DNA of 5,769 nucleotides from Terriglobia bacterium (lineage in GTDB: Bacteria > Acidobacteriota > Terriglobia > UBA7540): NCBI GenBank assembly GCA_022866195.1, contig JALHUF010000145.1, forward strand, positions 1 to 5,769, read 5' to 3'. The notes below the pieces were generated by a model. That model had not been told where the DNA came from and did not search any database. It worked only from the letters and a program-made list of their open reading frames with translations. Both the position numbers and the translations under genes were made by a program. Below, in pieces: positions 1 to 5,614 of this stretch; within the stretch, counting starts at the first letter, position 1, and every line of letters begins with the position of its first letter.

Positions 1-608
1 CAATCCACCGCCATAAAAGGAGCCTCGCATCGAGGGCTGAGTTGATGGATGGCGTGCGCCACGAGCTCTTTCCCCGATCCGGTTTCCCCCAGAATCAAGA
101 CGCTGAAGTTCGTTTTGGCTACCCGGGTTACATCAGAGATCATCCGGCTCACGGCATCGCTGGGTCCCATGGATTCCCGGAGCGAAGACTCGTCCTGGAT
201 CTGGCAGGACAGACGCCGGAGCTTACGCTTGAGAGCGCGTTCGTTCAGCGCGCGGAAGACCACGCGCAGCACCTCGTGGTGTTTGAGAGGTTTCGCCAGG
301 TAATCGTGAGCGCCTGCCCTCATCGCCGCCACCGCGCCCCGGATTTCCGGGAAGCCCGTGATCAGAATAACGGGGAGGTCCTCGTCCAGGGCTTTCGCTC
401 CTTTCATGATCTGCATCCCGTCCATATCGGGCAGCTTTAAATCCACGATCAGAGCGTCTGGATGTTCTGAGCGGATCTTCTCCAAGGCCGCTTCCCCGCC
501 GTGGGCCACCACGGGGGTTAGTCCCTCATGTTCCATGTACTCGGAAAGGACGGCGCAAATCTCGCTCTTGCCGTCTACAATGAGAATCTTGCTCCCGACG
601 GCTGTCAC
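1..608 (-). CDS. Sigma-54-dependent response regulator (NtrC family), 5' part, cut by window edge
   Basis: This is the N-terminal 202 residues of a two-component transcriptional activator. Proteins of this family are phosphorylated by a partner histidine kinase and then use an AAA+ ATPase domain to open sigma-54 RNA polymerase complexes. Residues 7-122 are a receiver domain: ILIVDGKSEI at 8-17, phospho-acceptor Asp56 in VDLKLPDMDGM, Thr84 in LITGF, and Lys106 in YLAKPL. A charged linker (123-145) leads into the AAA+ domain, whose Walker A motif GETGSGKE is at 174-181. The window ends about 20 residues later, so Walker B, GAFTGA and the HTH are not seen. The start is GTG at 606-608, chosen because GGAGGG lies 8 bases upstream and the receiver fold begins directly after it. 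It follows the 212-residue gene by 26 bases and is probably co-transcribed with it. One oddity is that the usual second acidic pocket residue is Gly13. The family assignment is firm; the target genes are unknown. Confidence 0.95.
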   Translation of the reverse strand, partial: MTAVGSKILIVDGKSEICAVLSEYMEHEGLTPVVAHGGEAALEKIRSEHPDALIVDLKLPDMDGMQIMKGAKALDEDLPVILITGFPEIRGAVAAMRAGAHDYLAKPLKHHEVLRVVFRALNERALKRKLRRLSCQIQDESSLRESMGPSDAVSRMISDVTRVAKTNFSVLILGETGSGKELVAHAIHQLSPRCEAPFMAVD

Positions 609-613
609 GGTTC

Positions 614-619
614 TTACCC
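614..619 (-). promoter_or_regulatory. Ribosome binding site deciding the GTG start of the response regulator
   Basis: On the minus strand GGAGGG lies 8 bases before the GTG at 606-608, inside the 26-base gap after the upstream gene's stop. It supports the GTG start and independent initiation within a shared transcript. Confidence 0.65.
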
Positions 620-634
620 TCCACGACCCAAGGG

Positions 635-1273
635 TTAATGAATCGGGTAGACGACCCGAATATCCTTATCGAGCCAGGACCTCACGGAGTGAAGCATCCC
701 CAGGAAGATCAGGCCCGTTTCCCCCGCGAGAAGTGTGTCGTTGATCCGACGGGCGATGTATTGATCGCGCCGTTTGAGCAAGGAATCCCTCAAGGCTTTC
801 TGGCGCGCTTCCCCCCGGGTGGCGACTTTGGGCTTCCCGGAAGCGAAAACCTCCTTGACGAGTTGATACTCCTCCACCAGGAGCTCGGAAGATTCCGTGC
901 CCATGATCGTGGCGCCCTTCTCCCTTAAGCGAAGAAGCAGCCGATGGTTCCGGCTGCCTGCTTTCGCCAGCTCCGTAATAATCTCCACTTCGCGACCACA
1001 AACCGGCAACCCGTCCTGATAAAGACGAACCCGTTCGTAGGGAAGGATCAGACTCTCGATGGCCTGTTCGATCCGGGCCCACAATTTGTCCACTAAGTTC
1101 ACGGTGCGCTCCCAGCCTTTTCGACCCAGCCTCTTGACTTTCAAACGCTGTATTGACTCGCTCAGCGCCCCCATATCGGCTTGGGTGTGGATAATCGGAA
1201 TGTAGATCAGAGTCCTCCCACCAGATTCGGGATCCTTGGCTCCGGCAGCGCACGTCCTGGTTTCTCCACCCAT
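635..1273 (-). CDS. Conserved hypothetical protein, possible distant TraB/ChaN-like fold
   Basis: I do not recognise this 212-residue soluble protein with certainty; no signal peptide or membrane segment is visible. It opens with a short hydrophobic strand ending in His (LIYIPIIHTQADMG, 22-35) and has a central segment with KGATIMGTESSELLVEEYQ (119-137). It closes with RRDQYIARRINDTL (168-181) and GETGLIFLGMLHSV (184-197). A strand-His motif early, Glu-rich centre, then RD..IA..I...L..GE.G..F.G..H, recalls the TraB/PrgY/GumN and EreA/ChaN-like families. That link is inference only. The ATG at 1273 gives the longest frame, but no ribosome site precedes it and residues 1-19 look non-conserved. 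A GGGAGG sits just before codon 22, so the true start may be a non-ATG codon near residue 20. The gene is first in a two-gene unit with the downstream NtrC-type regulator (26-base gap), suggesting a shared signalling role. Whether it senses, hydrolyses or binds something cannot be told. Confidence 0.8.
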   Translation of the reverse strand: MGGETRTCAAGAKDPESGGRTLIYIPIIHTQADMGALSESIQRLKVKRLGRKGWERTVNLVDKLWARIEQAIESLILPYERVRLYQDGLPVCGREVEIITELAKAGSRNHRLLLRLREKGATIMGTESSELLVEEYQLVKEVFASGKPKVATRGEARQKALRDSLLKRRDQYIARRINDTLLAGETGLIFLGMLHSVRSWLDKDIRVVYPIH

Positions 1274-1585
1274 GGTACGTATGGTAACGGCTCTGCCGAA
1301 CTGAATCTATGGAAATCAGGTGGAGCTTCCTATGTTTTCGGGAAGCAAGTCACTTCATGTTATCAGATCGCCTCCAGAAATGGGCCGCCGAAGTCTGTCG
1401 CACCTGGAGAAGTAATTGACCGTGGATCAAGGCATTACCCCAGTTTTGGCATAAGAATTTCGCGCTCAAGAGACAGTCACAAGGCTGGGGATCCACATCA
1501 CCCCGATCCTAACCGCTAAATCCGAAGGCTCCCTTCTACCTTCATAGACGCGAACGCCTGGTGCCCATCTCGAGCAGTTGTGTAC
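1274..1585. other. Non-coding stretch, no gene seen
   Basis: This is the upstream region of the minus-strand two-gene operon. No frame with a coding look was found on either strand. A GCTTCC / GGAAGC inverted repeat (1325-1330 and 1341-1346, 10-base loop) lies about 50-70 bases upstream of the operon's first ATG and could be an operator half-site pair, but this is weak. No -24/-12 sigma-54 promoter with the right GG-N10-GC spacing was found, and no convincing -35/-10 pair. Confidence 0.4.
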
Positions 1586-1702
1586 TTATATCCTTCCTGA
1601 AAAGAGTTTCTTGCTGGGCGACTTGCAGGCTGCTGGCTCGTCATCCACGAGCCAAACGCGCGGCGTCGGCCCAGGTTCCTCCGTGCGCAATCCCCCTTCC
1701 AT
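1586..1702 (-). pseudogene. Possible response-regulator receiver remnant (38 codons)
   Basis: A minus-strand frame starting at ATG 1700-1702, with AGGA about 9 bases upstream, reads into TPRVWLVDDEPAACKS and stops at TAA 1586-1588. The strand followed by the Asp-Asp-Glu acidic pocket (LVDDEP, residues 18-23 from this ATG) is the hallmark start of a receiver domain. The following residues (ACKSPSKKLFSG) roughly match the first helix of FixJ-type receivers, where xxKSLSrLLrsaG is common. After the stop, none of the three frames continues a receiver. If real, this is the 5' end of a broken regulator gene on the same strand as the intact NtrC-type gene. The match is short, and the LVDDEP codons also form a perfect hairpin (1634-1654), so chance resemblance cannot be excluded. 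Confidence 0.35.
1634..1654. repeat. Perfect 8-bp hairpin
   Basis: TGGCTCGT at 1634-1641 is exactly complementary to ACGAGCCA at 1647-1654, with a 5-base CATCC loop. It has no T-run on either side, so it is not a rho-independent terminator. It could be an operator, or merely the codons of the receiver-like remnant it lies in. Confidence 0.55.
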
Positions 1703-2127
1703 CTATCGGCTTCCTGGAGGCAAAGATTTAGCCCTTTTGTGAAGTCAATCTACCGCAAATATTAGGCGCAGATTCTGGCATTTTGTCGTCCGCAATAATC
1801 TCGGCTCTTAGTCGATCAAGCGAAGACGCCGCATGACCAAAGCCCTTGTTCGCAGTGAGGGGGCAATTTCGGACGACTGCGGTTAGTGTCCTTACTGCTG
1901 GTTGCTTCGATTAGGTTTGGAACTTCTCGCCGAGGCTAAGAGCGGCCAGAAATGCTTGCCCCCTGGCCCGGTCATTTGTCAGTCCCAATTCCAGCTCCGG
2001 GTCAGGTCCAATGACCACCCCCAACCACGCAAATCCGTAAGGCGAACCCCTGCCCCCCCCAAGCGGATCCGCAGACAAACAGCGAACTCACCAGGCAGGC
2101 TCACAAGGCTGCTGGGACATTTGAAGG
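1703..2127. other. Non-coding stretch, no gene seen
   Basis: No frame here has the composition or motifs of a real protein, on either strand. The longest frames have no start signals and look like chance translations. The stretch separates the receiver-like remnant from the tRNA fragment and may be what is left of decayed inserted DNA. Confidence 0.4.
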
Positions 2128-2154
2128 AAATGAGAGAAATCAACGGTCTCATTT
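2128..2154. repeat. Perfect 8-bp inverted repeat beside the tRNA fragment
   Basis: AAATGAGA at 2128-2135 pairs exactly with TCTCATTT at 2147-2154 across an 11-base loop. It ends about seven bases before recognisable tRNA sequence begins. Integrase core or arm sites next to tRNA genes often have such symmetry, but one short inverted repeat proves nothing. It lacks the GC-rich stem of a terminator. Confidence 0.5.
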
Positions 2155-2160
2155 GCGCTG

Positions 2161-2211
2161 AAGTCGGACACCGCAAGGCCCGTGCCGGTTCGATTCCGGC
2201 CCTCCGCACCA
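2161..2211 (+). tRNA. 3' fragment of a tRNA-Leu-like gene (5' half missing)
   Basis: A canonical T-arm is present: stem GCCGG (2184-2188), seven-base loop TTCGATT, stem CCGGC (2196-2200). It is followed by a seven-base acceptor 3' strand CCTCCGC (2201-2207), discriminator A and encoded CCA ending at 2211. Just before it, a variable-arm-like CCGCAAGGCCCGT fits the long variable region of class II tRNAs and looks most like tRNA-Leu. The matching acceptor 5' strand GCGGAGG, the D-arm and a usable anticodon stem are absent from the 100 bases upstream, so this cannot fold as a complete tRNA. Many tRNA-targeting integrases recombine in exactly this 3' portion and leave a fragment like this one at the far end of an element. 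The identity (Leu rather than Ser) is inference. Confidence 0.7.
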
Positions 2212-2301
2212 ATCATTTCCCTGAGAACGAAGCCCTCGAGCCCTATCGGCAGGCTCTCCAGTTCCAAGGCAGGTCATTCAGCGGCCACTGCTGGCGGGCA
2301 A

Positions 2302-4347
2302 TCATTTTATGAACTCATCAAGATACATGTTGTCTTGCGCATCGGCGAGATCCGTGGTGTCGCCCAGAACATAGCGATACCGAAACGGCGGACCGAGAGG
2401 AACAATCCGGCCCATCCAGTTCGTCGGCTCGGTCCACAAAACCGGGCGGTCTCCCATGGCCTTGGTAAGATCCTCCAGGTCCCAATGCAGCGCAAAGCCG
2501 GGAATCACAGCATCAAATAGGCCAGTGTTCAGCGAGTTTTCCAGAGCAAGTCGCAGACTGTAAGGTGTTCGATCCAGCCAGACCTTGCGGATTCGGGTGT
2601 CGGCCGCAGCCGCCAGCAAAAGCCAGATCCCTTTCACCCCGCGGGCAGCCACGCGAATGGAGGCGGGATCGACGTCATCGCGAGCGGCCAGAACATCCAC
2701 GCCCCGCAAAATGTCATGGGCCCGCATCGCCGGCAGATTGCGCCCGATCTGGTTGGCCCGCGCATTGGCGAGCCAATTCCCGACAAATGGCCGGTCGTCA
2801 TATCCCGAGGGAGAGTCACGCGGCTCCAGCGCGAGAACCACTCGCCCTTTCTTGGCCATCCTTTGCGCCAACGTTTCTGTTGAGGCAGCCAGAAAGTAAC
2901 TGGCCTTATCCGCCACCAGCAGCACCGCCGGCTTGCGCCCAGGGGAAGTTGGGAGGTAGAGCTTTCCCTCAATCTCGACGCCGGGCTCACTCTCGAACTT
3001 GATGTGCTGACGCCGGCCCTCCGGGCCGTTCGATTCATCCCATGCCTTCACTTCGGGGGAGGAGCCCTCCGTGGGAATTCCCAGCTTCCACAATTCGGCG
3101 CGCAATTCAGGGATGGTTCCCTGTCGTTTCTTGGCGCGAAAGTCCGCAAGGATCAATTGATAGAGCTTCCGGCTCCCCGGCTCATCCTCCACTCGGCCGG
3201 TGGGTGTCACCAGAAGCTCGTGGTTGGTATAGAGTCTCACCGGCTGTTCATGAAAATCACCCTGACCGTCTTTGAGCCAGCGGATCATCCACTCATAAAT
3301 AGCTTCGCGACTTTCGAGGGGAGTGCCGTGGGGTCCCGATCCGATGAAGAAGCGCACCTTGTCCTCAGCGCCGTAGAGGGCGTACCAACGTCGCACTTCC
3401 TCATATACGAGCTTCGCCCCTGCGGGCGTGAAGTAGTCATGCTCGGTCGCCTGGATCAGCCAGGGCGCGTGGGCAGAGAGCTCCACGAAATCCGCCGTGT
3501 CCAGGCCGCTCGCAAGGAAATCAGGGAAGCTCATTTCGGAATCGGGGTCAGGGCCTGCAAACAACACTCGATATGAATTGGGATAGCAGGCGGGGACGAC
3601 CGCCTTGACCCGCGGATCCAGAGCACCAATGAACGTAGTCAATGCCCCGCCGCCCGAGCAACCTGCGGCTCCAATACGCGTGGCGTCCACGTCAGGCCGG
3701 CTGAGCAGATAGTCGAGAGCGCGCTTGGCATCCCAAATGAAGTAGCGACCTACGCCCTCGCCAATCAAAAGGCTCTGGGCTCCCGCATGGATATGCTCGT
3801 TGACCGACCAGCCCGCTAAGGGTCCCTGGAGTTGCGGGTCAAAGGTCTGTTCCCTTTCGCCTTGACCGATAGGATCGAAAGCCAGTGCCACGAAACCCTT
3901 CAACGCCAGATTGGCGGCGAGTCTCTGCGGCTCGGGCTTGCCCTCCTGTGTATGGCCGGACTGCAGCAGGACCGCAGGATAGCGACCCGGTCGGTTGGGC
4001 CGGTAAAGATTGGCGGTGACGAAGAAGCCCGGCAGGCTCTCGAATATAACCTTCTCGATGGTGAAGGACTCATTCTGGATACGCCCCGTAACCCGGGGAT
4101 TCAGCGGCCCGTTGTAGTCGGGCAGGCCACCCAAGATCTCCAGGAGACTCTCGCGGACCAGTTTTTTCCGGCGCTCCGCGTCGGCAACAGTGTGGATTTC
4201 GGCGATGGCGTTCTCCCGACGCTGCAGTTGCTGCTGCGCGATTCGGTCCATCCATTGGAGAAAGGGGTCTTGGACGAGCCCTTGGGCAGAAAGAGATGAG
4301 AGACTGAGGAAAGTGGCAAACAGTAGCGCTATGGCAGTCTGCTTCAT
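2302..4347 (-). CDS. Secreted acetyl xylan esterase-like alpha/beta-hydrolase, tandem domains, second degenerate
   Basis: This 681-residue protein probably removes acetyl or similar ester groups from polysaccharide or other small esters outside the cytoplasm. Residues 1-21 are a signal peptide (charged MKQ, hydrophobic core, SLSA before Gln22). A helical lead (24-75) precedes hydrolase domain 1 (about 95-360). This has the strand PAVLLQSGH (124-132), nucleophile elbow GCSGG with Ser231, Asp304 in TEHDYF, and His340 in GSGPHG: a complete triad in the usual order. Domain 2 (about 447-670) repeats the same plan: LYLPTSPGRKPAVLL matches LYRPNRPGRYPAVLL, and VDVLAARDDVDPASIR matches LDYLLSRPDVDATRIG. 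At its elbow, however, Gly570 replaces the Ser. Total length is about twice a single esterase domain. ATG 4347 is chosen because the signal peptide starts there; no strong ribosome site precedes it. It appears to be transcribed alone. Substrate is not shown by the sequence; a peptidase of the S9/S15 type is the main alternative. Confidence 0.88.
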   Translation of the reverse strand: MKQTAIALLFATFLSLSSLSAQGLVQDPFLQWMDRIAQQQLQRRENAIAEIHTVADAERRKKLVRESLLEILGGLPDYNGPLNPRVTGRIQNESFTIEKVIFESLPGFFVTANLYRPNRPGRYPAVLLQSGHTQEGKPEPQRLAANLALKGFVALAFDPIGQGEREQTFDPQLQGPLAGWSVNEHIHAGAQSLLIGEGVGRYFIWDAKRALDYLLSRPDVDATRIGAAGCSGGGALTTFIGALDPRVKAVVPACYPNSYRVLFAGPDPDSEMSFPDFLASGLDTADFVELSAHAPWLIQATEHDYFTPAGAKLVYEEVRRWYALYGAEDKVRFFIGSGPHGTPLESREAIYEWMIRWLKDGQGDFHEQPVRLYTNHELLVTPTGRVEDEPGSRKLYQLILADFRAKKRQGTIPELRAELWKLGIPTEGSSPEVKAWDESNGPEGRRQHIKFESEPGVEIEGKLYLPTSPGRKPAVLLVADKASYFLAASTETLAQRMAKKGRVVLALEPRDSPSGYDDRPFVGNWLANARANQIGRNLPAMRAHDILRGVDVLAARDDVDPASIRVAARGVKGIWLLLAAAADTRIRKVWLDRTPYSLRLALENSLNTGLFDAVIPGFALHWDLEDLTKAMGDRPVLWTEPTNWMGRIVPLGPPFRYRYVLGDTTDLADAQDNMYLDEFIK

Positions 4348-4386
4348 AAGGATTCAATACCCCACCGAGATTTCCATCAGGACCTG

Positions 4387-4392
4387 ATTATA
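4387..4392 (-). promoter_or_regulatory. Candidate -10 box of the esterase gene
   Basis: Read on the minus strand this is a perfect TATAAT, 39 bases before the ATG at 4345-4347, giving a leader of roughly 30 bases. No good TTGACA-like -35 is found at 16-19 bases, so the promoter would be weak or activator-dependent. Confidence 0.4.
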
Positions 4393-4474
4393 AACCCGCG
4401 TTATCGCGCAGGGGCATCAGGGTGCCACGGTATTGGCTGGCGGCCAACGCCGCGCTTACGCCCTGAGTCTCTTC

Positions 4475-4632
4475 GCTGTCATCCTGAGGCGAAGCCGAAG
4501 GATCGTTTTCATTTCGCCGAGGGCCCACTTCGCGAAACATCTTTTTCAGTACGCTCCCAGTAAACTCCGCCGGAGAATCTTTTTCATTTCGGTCACTACC
4601 GGGATTCTTCGTCGTCTCCTCAGAATGACAGC
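4475..4632. mobile_element. MITE-like element with imperfect 30-bp terminal inverted repeats
   Basis: The left end (4475-4504) begins GCTGTCATCCTGAGG. The right end (4603-4632), read in reverse complement, begins GCTGTCATTCTGAGG. The two 30-base ends agree at 25 positions and share CGAAG and ATC further in. The element is about 158 bases long, carries no open frame of note and has no transposase. This end sequence type is, to my knowledge, common in intergenic DNA of environmental bacteria. Inside, GTTTTCATTTCG (4504-4515) and TTTTTCATTTCG (4580-4591) are a near-identical direct pair. It lies between the esterase promoter and the hairpin cluster, so it may have inserted upstream of the esterase gene. 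Confidence 0.6.
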
Positions 4633-4679
4633 CAGCGTCGCGCCCCGACTTATCGGCGTGGCTCTGGGGTGTGGATCCT

Positions 4680-4713
4680 TGAACGAACCGCGGACCTAGA
4701 CATCAGGTCGGCG
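4680..4713. repeat. Left copy of bracketing palindromic repeat
   Basis: It starts with the 18-base TGAACGAACCGCGGACCT, found again exactly at 4994-5011. The arm CGCGGACCT (4689-4697) pairs with AGGTCGGCG (4705-4713) at 8 of 9 positions, so this copy has drifted from the perfect palindrome of the right copy. Confidence 0.7.
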
Positions 4714-4731
4714 GTACTTGTGCATCCCAGG

Positions 4732-4983
4732 CCCGGAGGGCCGGGAGAATGTGGCCCAGGGCGTGAGCCCTGGGATAGCTGTAGCGCCGCTCTGTGAGCG
4801 GCGAAATCAACGGTTGAAGGGCACGCCGGTCATAGACCGGCGCCACAGCCCCCGCTCGAGCAGGGGAGGGGGTAGGGGGAGAGGGCGCATCTTTAACCCC
4901 ACGGCTGACGCCGTGGGCCACATGCTTGCGCCCCTGCCGGGGCTTTTTGCTTGCAAGCGCAGCCCGTCGGCTGACGGACTGCG
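4732..4983. repeat. Cluster of REP-like hairpins with different stems
   Basis: At least seven short hairpins follow one another, mostly with 8-bp stems and 3-4 base loops but unrelated stem sequences. They are: CCCGG/CCGGG (4732-4745); CCCAGGGC with GTGA loop (4755-4774); CGCCGCTC with TGT loop (4785-4803); CGCCGGTC with ATA loop (4824-4842); a near-palindrome around GCTCGAGC (4850-4866); CCCACGGC with TGAC loop (4898-4917); GCCCC/GGGGC (4930-4943); and CGCAG plus CCGTC around GGCT with one mismatch (4958-4983). A purine-rich G-tract run lies at 4862-4884. No protein is encoded. Such clusters occur between genes in large-genome environmental bacteria; their function is unknown. Confidence 0.75.
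4930..4948 (+). terminator. Terminator-like stem and T-run
   Basis: The 5-bp stem GCCCC/GGGGC with a TGCC loop is followed at once by TTTTT (4944-4948), the form of a rho-independent terminator on the plus strand. No plus-strand gene ends upstream of it, so it may be only one member of the hairpin cluster that happens to have a T-run. Confidence 0.35.
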
Positions 4984-4993
4984 GCTTTCTTAC

Positions 4994-5032
4994 TGAACGA
5001 ACCGCGGACCTGCAAATCAGGTCCGCGCTACC
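4994..5032. repeat. Right copy of bracketing palindromic repeat
   Basis: It begins with the same 18 bases as the copy at 4680. CGCGGACCTG (5003-5012) pairs perfectly with CAGGTCCGCG (5018-5027) over a CAAAT loop, a 10-bp hairpin. It abuts the broken end of the transposase remnant, whose similarity to the family stops near base 5035. Confidence 0.75.
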
Positions 5033-5034
5033 CG

Positions 5035-5286
5035 CTTCAGACTTTGAACAATCCGCGAGGGGTCGGCTTACTTCCCCGGCCAGATCAGCACATGGAAATG
5101 TTCCGGCATCAGAACGTATCCGAGGATTTTGAAGTCCAGGCGGGCGCGGAGTTGCTGGAGGGTCTGAACAAAGTGCCGGCGAAAGCGCGCGGCATCGAAA
5201 AGACGCGCGCGCCGGTAGGTGCTGGCAGTAAGATAGTGAAGGTGATTCAGCCCGTAATAATGGGGCGGGCGTGACGTACGAGTATT
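5035..5286 (-). pseudogene. REP-associated (IS200-like, Y1) transposase remnant
   Basis: The minus strand reads SRPPHYYGLNHLHYLTASTYRR, then LFDAARFRRHFVQTLQQLR and LGYVLMPEHFHVLIWPGK. These are the N-terminal landmarks of RAYT/Y1 transposases, small HUH nucleases that cut single-stranded DNA at REP-type hairpins. The catalytic metal-binding HUH motif is HFH in MPEHFHVLI. Three lesions are visible. The expected start codon is ACG (5275-5277) where the family has ATG before SRPPHYY. A TAA (5068-5070) interrupts WPGK-ADPSRIVQSL. The frame then runs into the palindrome at 5032, losing the C-terminal half with the catalytic tyrosine. Family members are usually about 150-250 residues; about 80 codons remain. 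It cannot be active. Its position directly next to a hairpin cluster fits the known RAYT-REP association. Confidence 0.8.
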
Positions 5287-5301
5287 TTACAGCCCCGGCT
5301 C

Positions 5302-5330
5302 GCACACATGCCAGAAAACGGCATGTATGC
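5302..5330. repeat. Hairpin between the two remnants
   Basis: ACATGCC (5306-5312) pairs with GGCATGT (5320-5326) over a seven-base loop. After one mismatch GCA (5302-5304) pairs with TGC (5328-5330). It sits in the short gap between the transposase remnant and the methylase tail and overlaps the latter's first ATG. Confidence 0.5.
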
Positions 5331-5614
5331 GCCACCCGCGGTTTCAGAAGATTCTCATCAAAGACTGCCGACGGTTTCCGATCCGATTGCCCGACCTGAC
5401 GAAGCCAACTGACAAGGCGCGGCACGACGAGATGGTGGCGAAGGTGGACGCGATGCTGGAGGCGAAGAAGCCCTTGGGGAAGGCGAAGACGGACAAGGAC
5501 AAGACCTACTACGAAAACAAGTGCGCCGCCCTCGACCGCCAGATCGACCGCCTTGTCTATGAGTTGTACGGACTGACAGAAGAAGAGATTCAGATTGTTG
5601 AACAACAGAAGTAA
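5327..5614 (+). pseudogene. C-terminal tail of an Eco57I/TaqI-like DNA methylase or type IIG enzyme
   Basis: The 95 residues match the characteristic end of large N6-adenine methylases of the Eco57I/TaqI-like type. The pieces are a short basic strand (FPIRLPDL, 17-24), then DKARHDEMVAKVDAMLEAKK (29-48), a lysine-rich linker, and RQIDRLVYELYGLTEEEIQIVE (71-92). In intact enzymes of roughly 900-1100 residues this helical tail follows the target-recognition domain. The methylase core with its SAM-binding and NPPY motifs is absent. The frame stays open only back to base 5261, after a TAA at 5258-5260, into the transposase remnant. So the gene has lost its 5' nine-tenths and this is a relic of a restriction-modification system. 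The ATG at 5327 is simply the first available and has no clear ribosome site; translation is doubtful. The tail itself is remarkably undamaged. Confidence 0.75.

Noticed and set aside
42..440. A 132-codon plus-strand frame
   Set aside because: It is the antisense shadow of the response regulator, whose receiver and Walker A motifs are unmistakable.
1448..1465. Sigma-54 promoter-like TTGGCAT...TTCGC
   Set aside because: The GG and GC elements are 12 bases apart where 10 is required, and it points away from the operon.
2161..2211. tmRNA 3' end
   Set aside because: The acceptor strand is CCTCCGC before ACCA, where tmRNA ends in a CTCC directly before ACCA, and no tag frame or tmRNA 5' end lies upstream.
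1979..2212. A 77-codon minus-strand frame beginning MVRRAGIEPA
   Set aside because: This start is the antisense translation of a tRNA 3' end, a well-known source of false protein calls.
3004..3576. A 190-codon plus-strand frame
   Set aside because: It lies wholly inside the esterase gene on the opposite strand, whose motifs and signal peptide are clear.
4732..4983. CRISPR array
   Set aside because: The repeated units share hairpin shape, not sequence, and spacing is irregular; there are no identical direct repeats with uniform spacers.
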